Positions 25,541-39,727 of a DNA stretch of 64,000 nt are shown piece by piece. The stretch's first letter is position 1. Each line of letters begins with the position of its first letter. The notes beneath the pieces are model-generated. The model was given only the letters and a program-made list of their open reading frames with translations. It ran no database searches and had not been told where the DNA came from. The DNA comes from Larimichthys crocea. Its lineage: Eukaryota > Chordata > Actinopteri > Sciaenidae. Position numbers and translations under genes: made by a program. The DNA is taken from positions 8,458,061 to 8,522,060 of the forward strand of contig NC_040013.1 in the NCBI RefSeq assembly GCF_000972845.2, read 5' to 3'.

Positions 25541-28500
25541 GTTATGTCTTTGAAGAGCTACAGATGGGAAACAAATGAGGGCGGCTGGTATCAGGGTCGG
25601 ACCGGCGGATGGGGGGGGGTTTTCGCTTGGAAGCAAACAGTGCAATGTCACCTCAGGAGCAAAAAACAACAACCCCCAGGGGACATAATTAAAATAATCC
25701 AGTGGAATTAAGTGCCTCATATCACTTTTGAAAGGTTCTTTATTGATGTGCGTGGATGTGAGGATGATTCATCGAGAGAGATGAGTAGATACGTGTAAAG
25801 AGGATGACTCTGTGCGTGCATGCGTCCGTCTGTTTACAGTGTGTGGGTGTTACTCTGCTTTTGAGACACATTTTAAAGGTGTGTTCTTATTCATTGTATT
25901 GATCAACCTCTTAGAAAAAGAAATGTAGCAGAGTATTATGCCGCAGGGCTCAAAACTTTTTACTCTTTTGAAAGTTGCTCGTATTATCCATGGCAATCCT
26001 GCTTTTGAACGGTGATTAGCCAAAATACAGCTTTAACCTTAGAAATATTTAGAGGTGATTAACGGGCGTTGAAACAGACCACTTTGGTGGAGGTGGGGCT
26101 GTCAAAGCAAGTAAAGCGAACCACAGGTGACAGGCTTAGAATTACTATTTGGGAAGTGACTGACGAAAAGAGAAACCAAATGGAGGCTGAATACTCTGAA
26201 CCGCTGATGGCTTCATAACAATCCGGGCTGTGATGAAGTATAAAAGAAAATTCTTCCCAGAGCTCATGTTTACTATATTTTTCCAACTGTGTTTCAATGA
26301 GCGATTTAATGGAATATTGTGTCATGTTTATTCAAAGGGAAAAAAAGGGGGTCGATTTCTAAAGACTAGGAACCTCCTTAGGGTACAAGGCTGTTGGGGA
26401 CCGGAGATGTGGCCTTTGGACTGATGGAGTTAGTTGCGCTTCTCTTCTTAGTCTTTTTCACCCTTTGCCAAACTGAGCCTCAGTTGACAGAGCGAGAGGG
26501 TACACAAAGGCGCCCGGCCTCAAGAGCAAATGTTTGCCAGCAGTAATGGGCTCTAGTCCACTGGGTGAGTGTGAGTGTGTGGTTTTTGTGTGCTTTAAGT
26601 GTATGTACATAAGCATTTGAATAGAAATACTGTACAGATGATATGCTCAATTGTGGCTGTGGACAATCTGCTTATGTATTTGTGAAGGGAGAGTGTCTTT
26701 CAGTCATAAATCAGCAAGTTGGGGGCCAGGAATTCCCCAGTAAAAAAAAAATATATATAAAGAGCCATCTATCTACAGTGCCTTTTTCACAGTTTTCTGA
26801 ATTATTCTAAAAGCACAAGTGAGTAACGGCTGGGGCTATTGGCTTTTAATGTGCAGCAGTGAAACTGCGAGGAAAGAGAGAGTAAAAAGCCAATGACACT
26901 GTCACAAAATGCCACAAGGTACTATGGTCTTCAGTAAGTAATGACTTCATCCGTTTTCTCACATAGATTAAAGGTTAAATAGTAAGCCGGCACATTGACT
27001 CAGCATGATTATTCCCTCCATGAATATTCTAGGAAATCTAGTACGTTTAAGCACATAAAGGAAACGCAAAGTGACTGTTTTTCCAACTTGAAGAGATGTA
27101 GTTTGTCACACTGCTCCGCTCACAAATAAGCGTCCTTTACGATGGCTTGAAATGTCAGTTATCTGAATCATAACGTACAGAATAGAAATACATTAGACAA
27201 GGATATAAAATGTGTTTTTTTTTATGCGTGTAATTGACAGTTGAAGTCAAATTGCATGCATCAATTACTAGCACCGCCTTCTTCATGTGGGGAAACACTA
27301 ATGTAAATTAGATGAAAGTACATCTCGTTGAATCAGATATTGGCATTAATGCCGTGTTATCTTCTCTCATGCTCGCTGTTTTCTGTCCATTTTGCACATT
27401 AACATCAGCGCTGATTAAAGTTAAATTGTTACTTACATGAACCCTTTATGACAGTGGTACATTTTACCAAATGTAAAAACCATTTCGGAATTCAATATAG
27501 TACAAAAAAAACTGCATTATGTAATATAGTGAAAGCAAAAAAAAAAAAAGGTCCACAGTGCTTATTGTTTTATGTAAAGGGACTCTAAAACCCACATTTG
27601 TGTAATGTTCCAGTAAATAGCAGAAGAATTATGTTTATAGCAGAGTTCTCCTTGGCGTGTTTTTTGGAGCAGATATTTTCACTCTGCAGCATGTAAGGCG
27701 AGTCTGCTGTCATTAATCATTCCACAGGTGCAGGAGCATTGTCAGAACCCATACGTCCCTTTGCCTTTTCAACCTGGGAGGAAAGTAGAATGGGGAAGGG
27801 GGGCTGAACACATCCCTAAAAAACAATTTCCCTTCCCCTTCTTCTTCTGCGCTGAATTTGTCAGGAGGGGGAACCAAGTCCAGATTAATTAGTTTCCATT
27901 TTGTGGTCATCTTCGTTTTTTTTCCCTCCTTCCATGACTTTTCTTTTTCTTTGTCTTGCCTACAGTCCTTACAGCCATCCCGGAACCATTTATCACATTG
28001 CCATCTCGACAGTGCCTTCCCCCTTCCTTGCTGGGAAGCCATTAGAGCATCTCTGCATCGTGGCGGCCAGATTGCATTCCGGTCCCCACTCGCGACATTT
28101 ATCATCTTTTGTCCTAACTTTTTATCTGCCCTGCCCTGTGTGAAACCCTATCTGCAATGACCACTATAATGAAACACTGGGAGGTGAGGCTCAAGTAAAT
28201 AACCTAATTAAACCTAGCAAACAGGGACAAAGGGGAAAAATGCACAAAAGGCCTTTGTAAGAATGCCAGAGGAGGAACACTCACAGATGGCAGTGAGGAA
28301 GTCGAAGCAGTGATGTGGCACACTGCCCATACCACCTTCTCATCTCAGTATTTATAGTACTCCTAGTGGTGCTGTTGTTTGTCCAAAGATGTCCTCTTTA
28401 TGTGATTTGGGCCAACATAGTATGATAGTTTATCCTGATTCTGACAAAGCAGTAATTACACATCAAGAAATGACGAATGTAAGAAAAAGAAATGTTTGTG

Positions 28501-31500
28501 TAAGACAAGGAAATATCTCTATGGTAAGGTCCATAGCATTGAATAATGAGTCCTATGAGAAAATCTATCCTTCCTTCTCACTCCTTTCTAAGTCTTAGGC
28601 AAAAGTCGAGCCAACTCTGATTGGTCTCATTAGGGACAAAATGAAGAATGCCAAGCGTCATAATTATAGGCGCAGTGCTGCAAACAGTATCGAGTCAATA
28701 CAGCAAAATGTCAGGAGGGCATTAGTGGGCAATTATTAATCCATATCAAGCTGGGATGGACAATTTAATTATCAGCTAATCAATATTTCCAGATCTTGTA
28801 CAGATGTAGAGCAATGACTGGGTGGGTAGATCTGCCTTCCAATCCAAGAAGACCTGTGTATTGGGGAAAAGAGGGGGTAAGCTGTAGCAGGGCCGCAGTG
28901 AACGGCAACGTGCTTCTTTGTATGCATCACCAAGGGCATATACTCTACCGGTGATGGACACCAACTCTAGTGTACCTGAATACCTTAGGGAATGACTAAA
29001 AAGAACTAGATATGTCTAAGGTGAAAAACTTTTCTCTCTTCTATAGTTGTTGCACAGAGGTGCTTTGGGTTATCTATATGTTTTAATGCCACTGTGTGGC
29101 CACTTTTTGGCTCATTAACCGACTCAAAGCCAAATGGTTTTTCTCTTGTTCTAATACTTTACCACAAGCAACCAAAGATACAACCAATGCTTCTCAAACT
29201 TTATCATTTGCAAGCAAAGTTCAAAAAGCCACTGCATGATGCCAGAGTGCTGAAATTATATAGAAAAATGCTGTTATTTGTGTAGCTTTTATCAACAATT
29301 TTGCTGTAATATTCCATCATTGCCAATAATATTGCTTACTTTCTGTTGGTACTCTCTGTTCTCAATGCAGCCTGAATAATTACTCTCATTGTACCTGAAA
29401 CAAACTATCTCAAATAACGTCAGTCAAGCCTTTGTATGAGTGATGAAACAAAATGAATGCTGTGTAACAGGCCCTTGTTGATTTCAAAGACACCACACAA
29501 TGAGGCATGGCAAAACAAAAGTGGCTGTCTTCCACGAGATAGCAGTCATCTTGAGATAAGAATTACCCTCTCATGGTTCTGTTTTGCTTTTTTGTTTGCT
29601 ATTATTGTGACTCCCGTCTTCATCCCTGAATCGCTTTAGTCACTATGCAACCAATTGATTACTACTAAGTTGCCTAGACCTGGGTTATTCTCATCGCTTA
29701 TTGCCTCACTGTCTGTTGCAATGGATTACGATTTTAACATAAGATTGCATTTTCAGCTCACTTCTTCCTTACCCTGCACACATTATAAACCTGCATTATT
29801 CTTTCATTTTCCCCCACATGATGCTTCAGTTTCCATTTGCTACAATAATAATAATACCATAAGCTAGTAGTACCACAAGCCAAAGTGCTTCCCTTTGTGC
29901 ACACACAATAACAACTCACTTAATTCTTAGCCTTGAAATGTTGACTCCCAGCTTTGATAGAAGTTGGTTGAAATGAAATTCAATCACTGATACTTTCTAG
30001 ACAAAAATGTACCCCCCCATCCCATTGTGTGTGACAAGAGGCTAGAAATAAGATCAAAATGTGACATTCAATCCAAAATGCAATATCTTTAATCTGTTTA
30101 CCTTTGAGTTTCATTACCAAATTGTAGATCCTTAAAAAAAACACTTGAGATAATTTCGTAAGATGTCAAGAACCTAATCATATCTGTACGATTAAAGTTG
30201 TAGGCTGTAGGATTATTTTTTTGGGAAATTATCTTTATGAGCTTTGAAAAAAAATAATGTGACTAAGCAGTTAAGAAACATAAAAGAAATCCCCGTCATT
30301 TATATTAGCTTTCCCCTCCTTTCATTCCTATCACCTCATCTGGTTTGAAGTCCATTCTTTTAGTTAATCTTTATCTAAGCTATTTCTTTATTATGTTTCA
30401 CCATGATCTCCTTGTGTCTATGGCATTTAGAGACTGAACGTCTTTTTGACAGTTTGTGTCGGCCAATCCGACCTCTTCCTCTACCTATATTTCATTTGTT
30501 TATTTTCTTTATTTTTTATAGGTGTCTTACCGAGTACTATGGCTGTCTTCCCAGAAAACCACATAGTCATTTGTATACTGTACCTAAAGCACATTACTGA
30601 GGCAGACTTCACAGACGATGGTTATTTTAAGCATAGGTCAGACCAGGTTTTTCAGACCATCTGATCAGTGGCACTTTGGCAGTAATGGAGAATAAAAGCA
30701 TATTATTACACATATGCCATGTTGTCCATCTCTTGGTTCCATTAGGTGTCCAATATGTGTGTGGAGAGCACAACATTGTTATTATACACATATACTACTC
30801 AGACTAGGAATGTGTACAACCGTGCATAGCTGCTACTGCTAGCTACATACTGTATGCCTGAGGAAGATCAGATACTGTGTGGGAGTGTGCACACAACATG
30901 GATTTATTTGTATAAGCATGCAGGATTGTACACATCACTTGTGCAAAAAGGATGTCACATTGCCACATGAGACCCTCTTAGATCAAAATAATTTTGATTT
31001 ATTTTCATTAGGGCAAATATGTTGCTAGAGATTTTAGAGAAAACTGCCCTGATGCAGAACGGAAGCAATTTTCAGTATCAGTCGTCAGCCAGGCCCTTAA
31101 AATGCATCTCATCCCGTCATGTTTAACCAGGCCTTTCAGTAGCACTTTGCTACCTGCTAACTGACTAATGTCTTCTGGGCGTTCCCATTCTCGTCCCACT
31201 GGAGTTGCCATAATTTGGCCAAATACACAAATAATGCTGTCCCTGTGGGACTTGATGGCAAAACTACAGCTTATCCTTTCCGCAGACTCCTCTCCTTGAA
31301 TAATCACAACGGGGGAAGAGCACAGCCAATTAAATTGTGCCGTGTAATGAGAGGCAGCAGATCATGCGGTGTGAAATTTCTGTCTTACCCAGGCAGCGGC
31401 AGGAAGGAGATTGAGGAAGTGAAAGGGAATCTCTTCGAGAGTCTCTGATCATGTGTTCTTTTTCCCTCTGTCCGAGGGGCACAAGGAGGAGGGTAAGAAA

Positions 31501-32839
31501 AATCTCATTTAGAAGGTGTACTTAAAGAAATCCATGTAGGCATAAATCCTGACATCGTGTCTGCTCAACAGCCTTCTCCCCTCTTCCTCCACATCCCTCC
31601 TTATGTACTCTCTTGTACTATCAGACTGAAGGAGCGATAAAAGTGAGGAGATGAGTGGATTAACAAATGACTGTGTAAGGATTGAGTGAGATCGAACTTG
31701 AGAGGACTAAAAGTTTGCGATGGAACGGCACGTTTGCTTTGACTGAGCCTTCATAGGGAGGACAGAAAACCAGATAACATCTTACTACTACTTTTGGGGT
31801 AAATGACCACTCTGGATTCTGCTGTCACCTACCTCTCAGTTGTACATTCATTATCTACACTTAACTTTAAATCTCCTTCATCATGACTCAAGTGCTGTAG
31901 GGGATGGTGGTAATTAATTCGTTGATGAGAGAATGATGAATCACATGAAAGGCAGCACCAAGGGAGTATTACAAGCTAAGGGGAAACAGACTGTTCATGG
32001 ATGTTATGATGGATGCTATATAAACACCTCATAAATGTCCAGGGACTCTTCCGTAATAGTGAGCGCATGTATGTGTGTGAGAGAATGCATATTCCATGTT
32101 CCACAGAGTGATGGGATGGCCACTTAGAGCGCCGTGCCATTAGAAAGGAGGACTTGGCTCGGTTTCAACAGGAAAAAGCCTATGGTTCTGGCTGTGGTGT
32201 GAGAGCATTTTCGCCTCACATTGGAGGCTTTCACTCTCATTTGCCATAAGTAATAAACCACCACTAAAGCTGTGTGTCACAATAAATCTCAGCTTCTCGA
32301 ATGGCATGACTCACTTGGTGGCACGGCGAAGCCGAAGGGAGAGCGAGCGTAAGTCGGCGAGTCTGTGAATAAGGTGCGCGAGAGAGGGAGCTAATGAGTG
32401 AGCAAGCAAACAGGAGAGTGGGGGGGGGTCAGACAATGGTGACAGATGTGGTGCGTGAGAGCGTATTAGGTGAGAAAGACGACTCTCCAAAGACAGACTT
32501 TGAGCACTCACTCCATCACTCCACTAAATGTAAATCAACTTTGACAAGAGCAGCTTAGAGCATAAAGATTCCCAATCGGCGTCAAGCATTGGAGAGTGCT
32601 GTAGGTAAGAAGGTGGGGATGCAAGCTTTCTGACTGGGAGTGAAAGATTGCCCCGAGGCACTCCATGGAGATGAATGGTTTAGACCATTAACCCCACCGC
32701 AGAATCTCAACATACCCCACAGGCACACAAATGTGCTGCACCGAGATCAGTGCAATGTGTCCCACTCTTAGGACCCCTGGAGTGAGACCAAAGCTCCAGC
32801 CTAGGGCCAGGTGTTACCCATGCAAGCTCACAAGCACGA

Positions 32840-32858
32840 CCACACACACACACACACA
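32840..32858. repeat. (CA)n microsatellite
   Basis: About nine CA units followed by TA and a few more CA units. Confidence 0.9.
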
Positions 32859-35210
32859 TACACACGGACATAGCTGCATGAATTCTGATAAAACACTTTC
32901 ATAATGACACTGTTATGTGCCATACAAGTGAAGAAAAACGCATTCCCTCCCTGAAAGCACACAAAAGCATAAAAAGGTAGGATTTTGCTCCTTTTAAGCA
33001 AAGTGATGCACTCAGAAATATCCAGGTGGCTCTTTTATGGTGTTTTCAAGAGAATAATTCATTAACAGGATGACAAACAAATCCTGGCGTCATGCAGGCT
33101 CTGTCATCTTCCACTTGGCTCCCTAGTGTAAAATACAGACCTGTTCTTGGGTTCATATTTAGTGAATGCCACATGCGTAAGATACATGTTTTAAAACCAC
33201 ACAGTGTTAATAATCAAAATTGTAATTGGGGGTCTGCTTTACGAACCAAAACCGATTAATAAGCCGTGAAGGTATAGCAGGGGAAGTCATGCTTTAGCCA
33301 AACCCATATTAAATGACCATTTATTCTGCTATATCTTATGCAGAAGCCGCTTAATGAGTCAATCCAGGGTTGGCAGCAGCCATTGCAAGACAATGTCTAC
33401 CATTTTTATCTTTAACATAACGGACGTGATCCATGATCACTGTGGAATTTTGACTTGAGTTGAATGTGAATTCTGTTGGTGAATCTGTGCCAAAAGCATA
33501 AAAACATTAAATCAGACTGTCATCACCTCCGAACCTCCAGTCTACGTTTTTAGTGCGGCTTCCCCTCCGTCTTACATTACTGCGCGTGCAGATGATGTAC
33601 TCCAGCTCTTCATCGTTCTGACTGCACACTGCGGTAAAACATCATCTGTGCAGGCAAACGCTGTTGTATTTCAGACTTGACTGGTCCAGTAATCCCATTA
33701 CTGCAGCTACAGCATCAATCTATTAATTGCACTGTCACTGGGGCAATGTCATGAAACACCTGCATTGTTATACAGTTCACTGGCATAGCGTATGAAGGGT
33801 GATCAGATTTAGTACATATGCCAGCAAGGCCAGAATCATGCCAAGTGTAAGCCCAGCAGATGCAAAACAGCTGGCATTGTGCTCAGCTTGCCGGCTGATC
33901 CCAGCTTCAAAGGCATGCTACAAGGTACCCTTTGTGTGGAGAGAGAAAGTGACTGTGTAAGTATAGAGACCTAGTCTGGTGCACTGCGTTAACATAGTCC
34001 TCTATTGTTTCTCCGGCATCTTAAATGTTCAAAGGACAAATAAGGAGGTTCCGGTTTGACTGAATTTCATACAGATTGCCACTATGATAGACCCAGTCAG
34101 TTTCATGTAGAGGTATTCAAATATATGAATATGGAGAAATCGAGGGTTATTGAGAAATGGCTTTGTAGCTTGTTGATTTCCACTCCAATGGATTCACAGT
34201 TTGGATCGTGGTGCTTTTGTTCTGTCAGTATTCCCACTTTGAGACATGAATGGCACGGCATGGTTAAATTGCCCCACCATTTTCAAGTCAATGTGTCTTG
34301 GTGACATAAGTGCACTTAGATATAACATTAGTGGCTGTGGGGCTAGCCTTTAATTACCTGCATCTGGGCCTGTACAACATCTCCATATTGTATGTGATTA
34401 TCTGGCTTTCTTCAGAGTGGGAGGGTCAGGAATGTGGTGAAAATTGCTTGGCTTTTGTGTTAGTCCGTGGTAAGTGTGAGACAGAATGCAATCCATAGAC
34501 GAGGCTAATGGCCTTAAATAATACTCTTGGGCGTAGTTGCCAAAGAAATAAAGAAATCGGCATTCATGGAGTTAATAATGGGCTTGATACAACCTCTAAA
34601 CATAATTGTGCCGCAGATTGTTCAATAGGAGTTTGTACAAGCATTTTCAGCCAAAGAAAATGATAATGACTTCTTGCTCATTTAGTTCAACCTGCAAGCA
34701 GGAAGCATCTTGCATGCCACTGATAACATTGTTTTATCTCAGATTCCCAGTCTTGTCACAAGGTCTTCATCCAAACAACGAGATGGTAATTAAGTGCTGG
34801 CACTCTGAGCGAAGGTGTTTTCACCACATTTATTTGAAGCGTGAACATTCTCCCCTCGTCGATGTCGATGCTGTTTTTTAAAGATGTACTGCACTATAAG
34901 ACATGTTTGGAAATGAACGAGTGGAGCCAACAATGAGATTTCCACTTGAGCAGTGTCCGGGCAGAATGATGAACGATGCAGTAGACTAGGAGAATTACAG
35001 TGATTTAAAGTTGGATCAAAACCGGCTCTGAGGTTCCGCTCTCCTCTGGCTTTAATGTTATTTCATGTGGATGCACAAACATGTAAGCTGTGCGTGCGTC
35101 TATTTGTATGTCTAATTCAATGTGTGTGCGTGTGGTGGGGGGGCTGAATGTAGGCTGCAGCTCTTAAGAGTACATACTGTGCGTTCATTCGTGTGTACGT
35201 GCTCAAATTA

Positions 35211-35227
35211 GTGTGTGCGCGCGCGTG
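35211..35227. repeat. GT/GC alternating tract
   Basis: GT units pass directly into GC units, giving 17 alternating bases that are Z-DNA-prone. Confidence 0.8.
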
Positions 35228-36028
35228 GTTTGCATGTTAGCACTGTGTGGGTATGAGTGTGAAAGGGAATGGAATAGACTCAATTTAAATCAAATTAGCA
35301 TGCAGGCAAATTAAGCAGAGGGATTTAATTTGAGCTGTTGTAAAAATGCTAATTTCAGTACAGCCCGGAAGCTCATATGCAAATACAACACTATTTTACA
35401 ATAATTCATATTAGGCCAGGCATGCATAAAACACACATATTACAGCCTGATGTCATCTGGGGAATATAGTATCATTAGCTTTCGGACTCGCTACAAGGTG
35501 ATCCCGGTTAGGGGGCACATGGGCATGTATTTGAATCACCTCCATTCATCTGTATCGATGATTTAGCGTGCACTGCATCAAAGATAACATTATCATGTTT
35601 ATAATAGTGGTGTATGCATGCTTAAGCCTCCATCCCAACATGCATCTCCCCACAAAATACGAGAAAGGACTGTAAAACTGGCAGATGCTTTGAATTGTTA
35701 CTGCGGCACTGCCAAACAAATCACTCCTCACAGGGCAGTAGACGCTCTTGGTGTAACTTATAGCGAACATATGGGAAACTGATTCCTCGCACACAAAAAA
35801 ATGTCATGAGAGTCCAATTTTGACTGGGTGTAAAAGGAGTCCATTTTTATGTTTCTGTTACATAAAATGAGTCAGTTTGCTCCCATCCTACCCCATCTTT
35901 TTTTTTCACACCGTAATGGCTCAAAAGAAGTGTCACATTGATAGACAGTTTACTATTTTGGCCCCATGTGGTTCACCTTTGATTGCTGACTCAAAAGGAT
36001 TTCGCATGCGTTTGTTGCCCGTGGATGC

Positions 36029-36046
36029 TGTGTGTGTGTGTGTGTG
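36029..36046. repeat. (GT)n microsatellite
   Basis: About nine GT units. Confidence 0.92.
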
Positions 36047-36817
36047 CGTGGGCACGCTTCTGTACGCAATCGGTTAAATCGGCGTAAGTGAGAGAGTTGA
36101 GGTTTCGGGGTGTTAACGTCTTACTGTTTAGAGAGGCTGGAGGAATTCTGTCAATAGTCATTTGACGTGTTAAAGTGTGCTGGCTCACTGGGGACCTCAC
36201 CATGCCATCCACCAGCAGTGGGAGGAATCAATTAAAACACTATTAGGCTCAGGGTTTGACATGGTCCAACACAGCATGGGGTAGTGCTGGCCAGAAAGTG
36301 TCTGGACATTTTATAAGGATGTGTAGCTCAGCATATTTTCAATCACTGAGTTAGGGAAATAAAGAAAAAAAAAATCCTTAAACAGCAAATTTCAGTTGAG
36401 CTGCTGTAATGTAACTCAATCAGTATAGGTGGATCTGTGTGTATATAGTCACTATAGTCACTACAATGAATCCAGTGTGAGACTTATAACACCATGTTTG
36501 CTTCCACCTCATGAAACAAGCCATCGATTTAATGAACGGCCAAGTTATTTAGTGCCCACACCAAAGTTTTCATCCCTGCCCAGGTGGTGGAGATGTTAAA
36601 TGCTTCCAGCTCTCCTCTCATCCTCATATGTTTGTTTTCTTTTCTTTTTTTTGCATTACCGTTCAGCAAAAGACACAGAGGGAATTGTTTGTTGCCTCCC
36701 TGCTATTCCTCTCTCGCGCTCTGTCCCCTTGGCTCACCAGGGACAATTATGCCCTTCTTTCAAGCTATTGCCAAGCCCAATTTGCCACACAAATTAATTG
36801 GTCCGCATTTGAAGAGT

Positions 36818-36847
36818 GGAGGGGGGGAGGGGGGGTTGTGAAGGGGG
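36818..36847 (+). repeat. G-run cluster, quadruplex-prone
   Basis: On the plus strand, G7, A, G7, a seven-base spacer and G5 follow each other. The long runs can supply four G-tracts, enough for an intramolecular quadruplex. The G-rich strand is the template strand for ptprd. Confidence 0.7.
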
Positions 36848-37876
36848 AAAACAAGAGTGAGCAAAACAGAGAGAAGGCCAGAGACAAAACAGCAACAGAC
36901 CAAACAGAGAAACATAGCTAGGATCATTGATGAATCCACCGTGTTCTTCTCCAGCCACATACAGGTCTCACTTGGAAGCTTTGCAGACAGAACAAATTTG
37001 GTAGCACTTCCATAAACACATTAACCACAATGTGCGTTTATTAGGAGGGGCCCAATTGGCGTTTTTCTTGAGAGGGGGGGCTGCGGCGTCCACTGTGTGG
37101 GGTGGCAAATAGGACTGGCTCCGAGGATCGTGCCATCTGTTGAGCAGGCCGACTCAGCCATCCTCTGCTCTCGCGTGTCTCATATCCTCTACCATGTCCG
37201 TAGCCGGAGGCTAGCTCACACCCAAATGGATCCAGAGCACCAACAGAGGGCAGCTTTCCCTTTGGAAATGCAGCAGGATTTTTTATTTATTTTTTGGTGC
37301 TGGAGGTTAGTCTGCAGCAGGCTAAATTAAAGGAGGTTCACACCACAGATTGGGATAAGAGCCCCAGAGTGTCTAGTCTGGTTATACATGTGCAGGAAAT
37401 TAAGAAGCTGCTCAGTCGCTGGAAGGGGCTGTTGCACTGCTTCCAAACAGCAAGGGGAAGAAGGTGGGGAGAAGACAAAGGCGCAGGCGGAAAAAAAAAA
37501 AAAAACAGTAGAAAGCTCAAATGAGAAATGAAGAGAAAATTGGCAAGAGAGCGATTAGGAAGAAAAACAATAGAGGGGAGTTGGGAAAGGGAGGAACAAA
37601 CACGTGCAATGTGTGAGATCAGGCGGCACAGGAACAGAATGGAGCAAATATAAATCCCGGGGCTAATATGCACTGCCCGGAGTGGTTCTGCACCTAAACA
37701 GACACCCGCTCTCTTACCTCGATTGCAGACAGGACAAGCACATCATCCCCGTGACCTCCCTGACTCCCACACACCCACTCGGTCATTAACAGACAGCCAC
37801 TGTGGCCACCTCACGTTAAGTTTGTTTTGGCTTTGAAATGATGAGCCAGCACAGCTGTCTAAGTAGGGTATGAGGT

Positions 37877-37896
37877 AGCAGCAGCAGCAGCAGCAG
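37877..37896. repeat. (AGC)n triplet repeat
   Basis: About six to seven AGC units ending in CTGC, which can fold back on the CAG units. Confidence 0.9.
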
Positions 37897-37949
37897 CTGC
37901 TCACAGCCAGACAGCTAAAGGGAGGAAATGAATGGGGAGGTTTTTGGGG

Positions 37950-37967
37950 GGTGGTGGTGGTGGTGGC
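37950..37967. repeat. (GGT)n triplet repeat
   Basis: Five GGT units preceded by a G run, about 50 bases from the AGC repeat. Confidence 0.88.
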
Positions 37968-39648
37968 GGCGAGCACAGAGGCGTCGAGACTCGAGGGCTG
38001 CTGGCTGCACTTGTGCAGGTCTCTGTTACATCCGTGCTCAAATGTTACTGTGGAATGTCTGGACACGCGAGAGTGAAGAGTCTGAGAGAAGGTTTCGGGA
38101 ATGGTGTTTTCTTTTTTCCCCCCACATCAAATGCTGTTATGTAAATTCACACTAGACTGTGGAAGATGGAAGTTTCTGAAAAGATAACTACTAAAGAGCC
38201 CCCTCAATGGTAACGTTTATCGACTGTTAATGCCGTTTTGGGAAGGTCCCGTAATTAAATTGTGTCAATAAATCCTGGAGCTGCACATAAAACGGGGGGG
38301 ATGAACGGAGAAAACATTTCTCCATTTGCCTCTTCCCCGCTGTGAGACATATGTGGCGAGAGGCAGAGACGAAAAATAAAACACATTTGAACAGATTGCA
38401 GGGAACATTTCTCAAGCACAAAGTTGAAAATCTCAGCCATCAATTTCACTTTGCGTGGCTCTGTTGTATGTGACCTTGGGTGAATGATCCCTTCATTCAG
38501 AGATATTCAGCTGAACTGAGGGGATTTCAGTCGGCGCAAAGGGAGCCATAAAACTTTTATTCATCCCTCTGTGACTCCAGAAGCTAATGATTCATGGATC
38601 TTAGCGTAAAAAAAAAGAGGGGTTGGGAGAAGGTGGGGTGCTGTGGTGCAGGACCGGAGCTCAATGAGGTTTGAAAACTGTTGTCACACATCAATGGGCA
38701 GGTGTCTGATGTCAAGTAACTCAATTCCAATGACTTCTCATCATGAGATTCTTGGCTGAAGCCTGAGCATTTCTGGTTCACCTGATAGTTTGGAAAATAG
38801 GGAACTGAACATTTTGATAGCTTGAGATGAAAAAAATGTACCACTGTAGAATATAGGTGTGTTTGTGCTATTATTTTTTTGAATACTTAGAATTAGGATA
38901 CAAAAACAACAACTGGAAACACGTTTTTTATGATTTTTCCCTCCTAAAAAGTAGTTAAAAATTCCTAAGATGACATCCTTCTTCCTCATTGGAAAATTGC
39001 ACATATTCGAATATTGTTTATTTCAAAAGTGTATTATGTGTATTCTCAGTGTGTGTGTGTGTGCACTCTTCCTTGTGTGAGTTGGATATTGGACCACAAT
39101 TTGGCTTTCAAACTTAGTTGTGCTCATCTCGTCCACCTCTTAAAACTTTCCCCCTTTCAGCAGACGAAAAAAGCCGTTTTGTGTCAAACTCTGCAAATAA
39201 ATCATTCTGCACAGTGAAGGTCAGACATCAAAGTGCAGTAACAATGGGCAAAACACAATTGTGAGTGGAGGGGGACTATACATTTCATATTTCATACCAG
39301 AACTGATTCAGATTCTGTATTTCCCACAATAATTTCATTATTCAGAGTTAGTTTAAATATAATAAATGAATAATGAATTGAAAATTGATTTCTTCTTTGA
39401 GACTAACATCTAATTGTGGCTGTCATATCCCCTTAGTATATCAGCAGTCTCATCATATAACATACCTGCATGTGTGTTTCACAAAGTGGTTTCATGCACT
39501 TCATGAAGTATTTATTTAAGTTGCATTTGTGTGACATGAAGTATTTATGCGTCTGATGTTGAAGAAACAAAACCACCTTTGCCACCCCGCCCCCAACCCA
39601 GCAGGACACAACACTCGAGGCCCACGTGAAAGCCAACGGTCCACTTAC

Positions 39649-39727
39649 TTTGAGCGTCGGCGAGGTGGAGGAACAGACCCAGGACAAGCAGCAACGGCAG
39701 CAGCAGCGTGGGTCTGGCTCTGTGCAT
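39649..39727 (-). CDS. ptprd: ptprd coding exon 1: start codon and signal peptide
   Basis: The first coding exon contributes residues 1-26 plus the first base of codon 27. The preferred ATG (39727-39725) sits in a strong CCACCATG context. It opens a classic signal peptide: a short basic n-region (MHRARP), a leucine-rich core (about residues 7-21) and a small-residue end (ADAQ), which predicts cleavage near residues 24-26. The receptor would be directed to the secretory pathway and plasma membrane. The donor is CTCAAA|GTAAGT, a consensus site, leaving phase 1. The single base A joins CA of the next exon to make Thr27, giving the sequence AQTPPKF, equivalent to the AETPPRF stretch of mammalian PTPRD. 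That junction match is the strongest evidence that the two exons belong together. A second in-frame ATG lies 24 bases upstream (39751-39749), so an N terminus eight residues longer is possible. The start is therefore less certain than the exon. Confidence 0.9.

Larger units (their letters stand above)
17590..39648 (-). other. ptprd: Intron 1 of ptprd (about 22 kb)
   Basis: This intron runs between the signal-peptide exon and the first Ig exon. It is non-coding throughout as far as I can tell. Contents include a GGC/CAG-type triplet cluster (19244-19266), a 13-base G run (19787-19799), (CA)n at 23110-23143, an A run at 23396-23413, (TG)n at 25521-25540, (CA)n near 32840-32858, a Z-prone GT/GC tract at 35211-35227, (GT)n at 36029-36046, a G-quadruplex-prone tract at 36818-36847, (AGC)n at 37877-37896 and (GGT)n at 37950-37967. 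Open frames up to 172 codons (24561-25079, minus) have non-coding-like composition (see rejected items). Confidence 0.88.
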
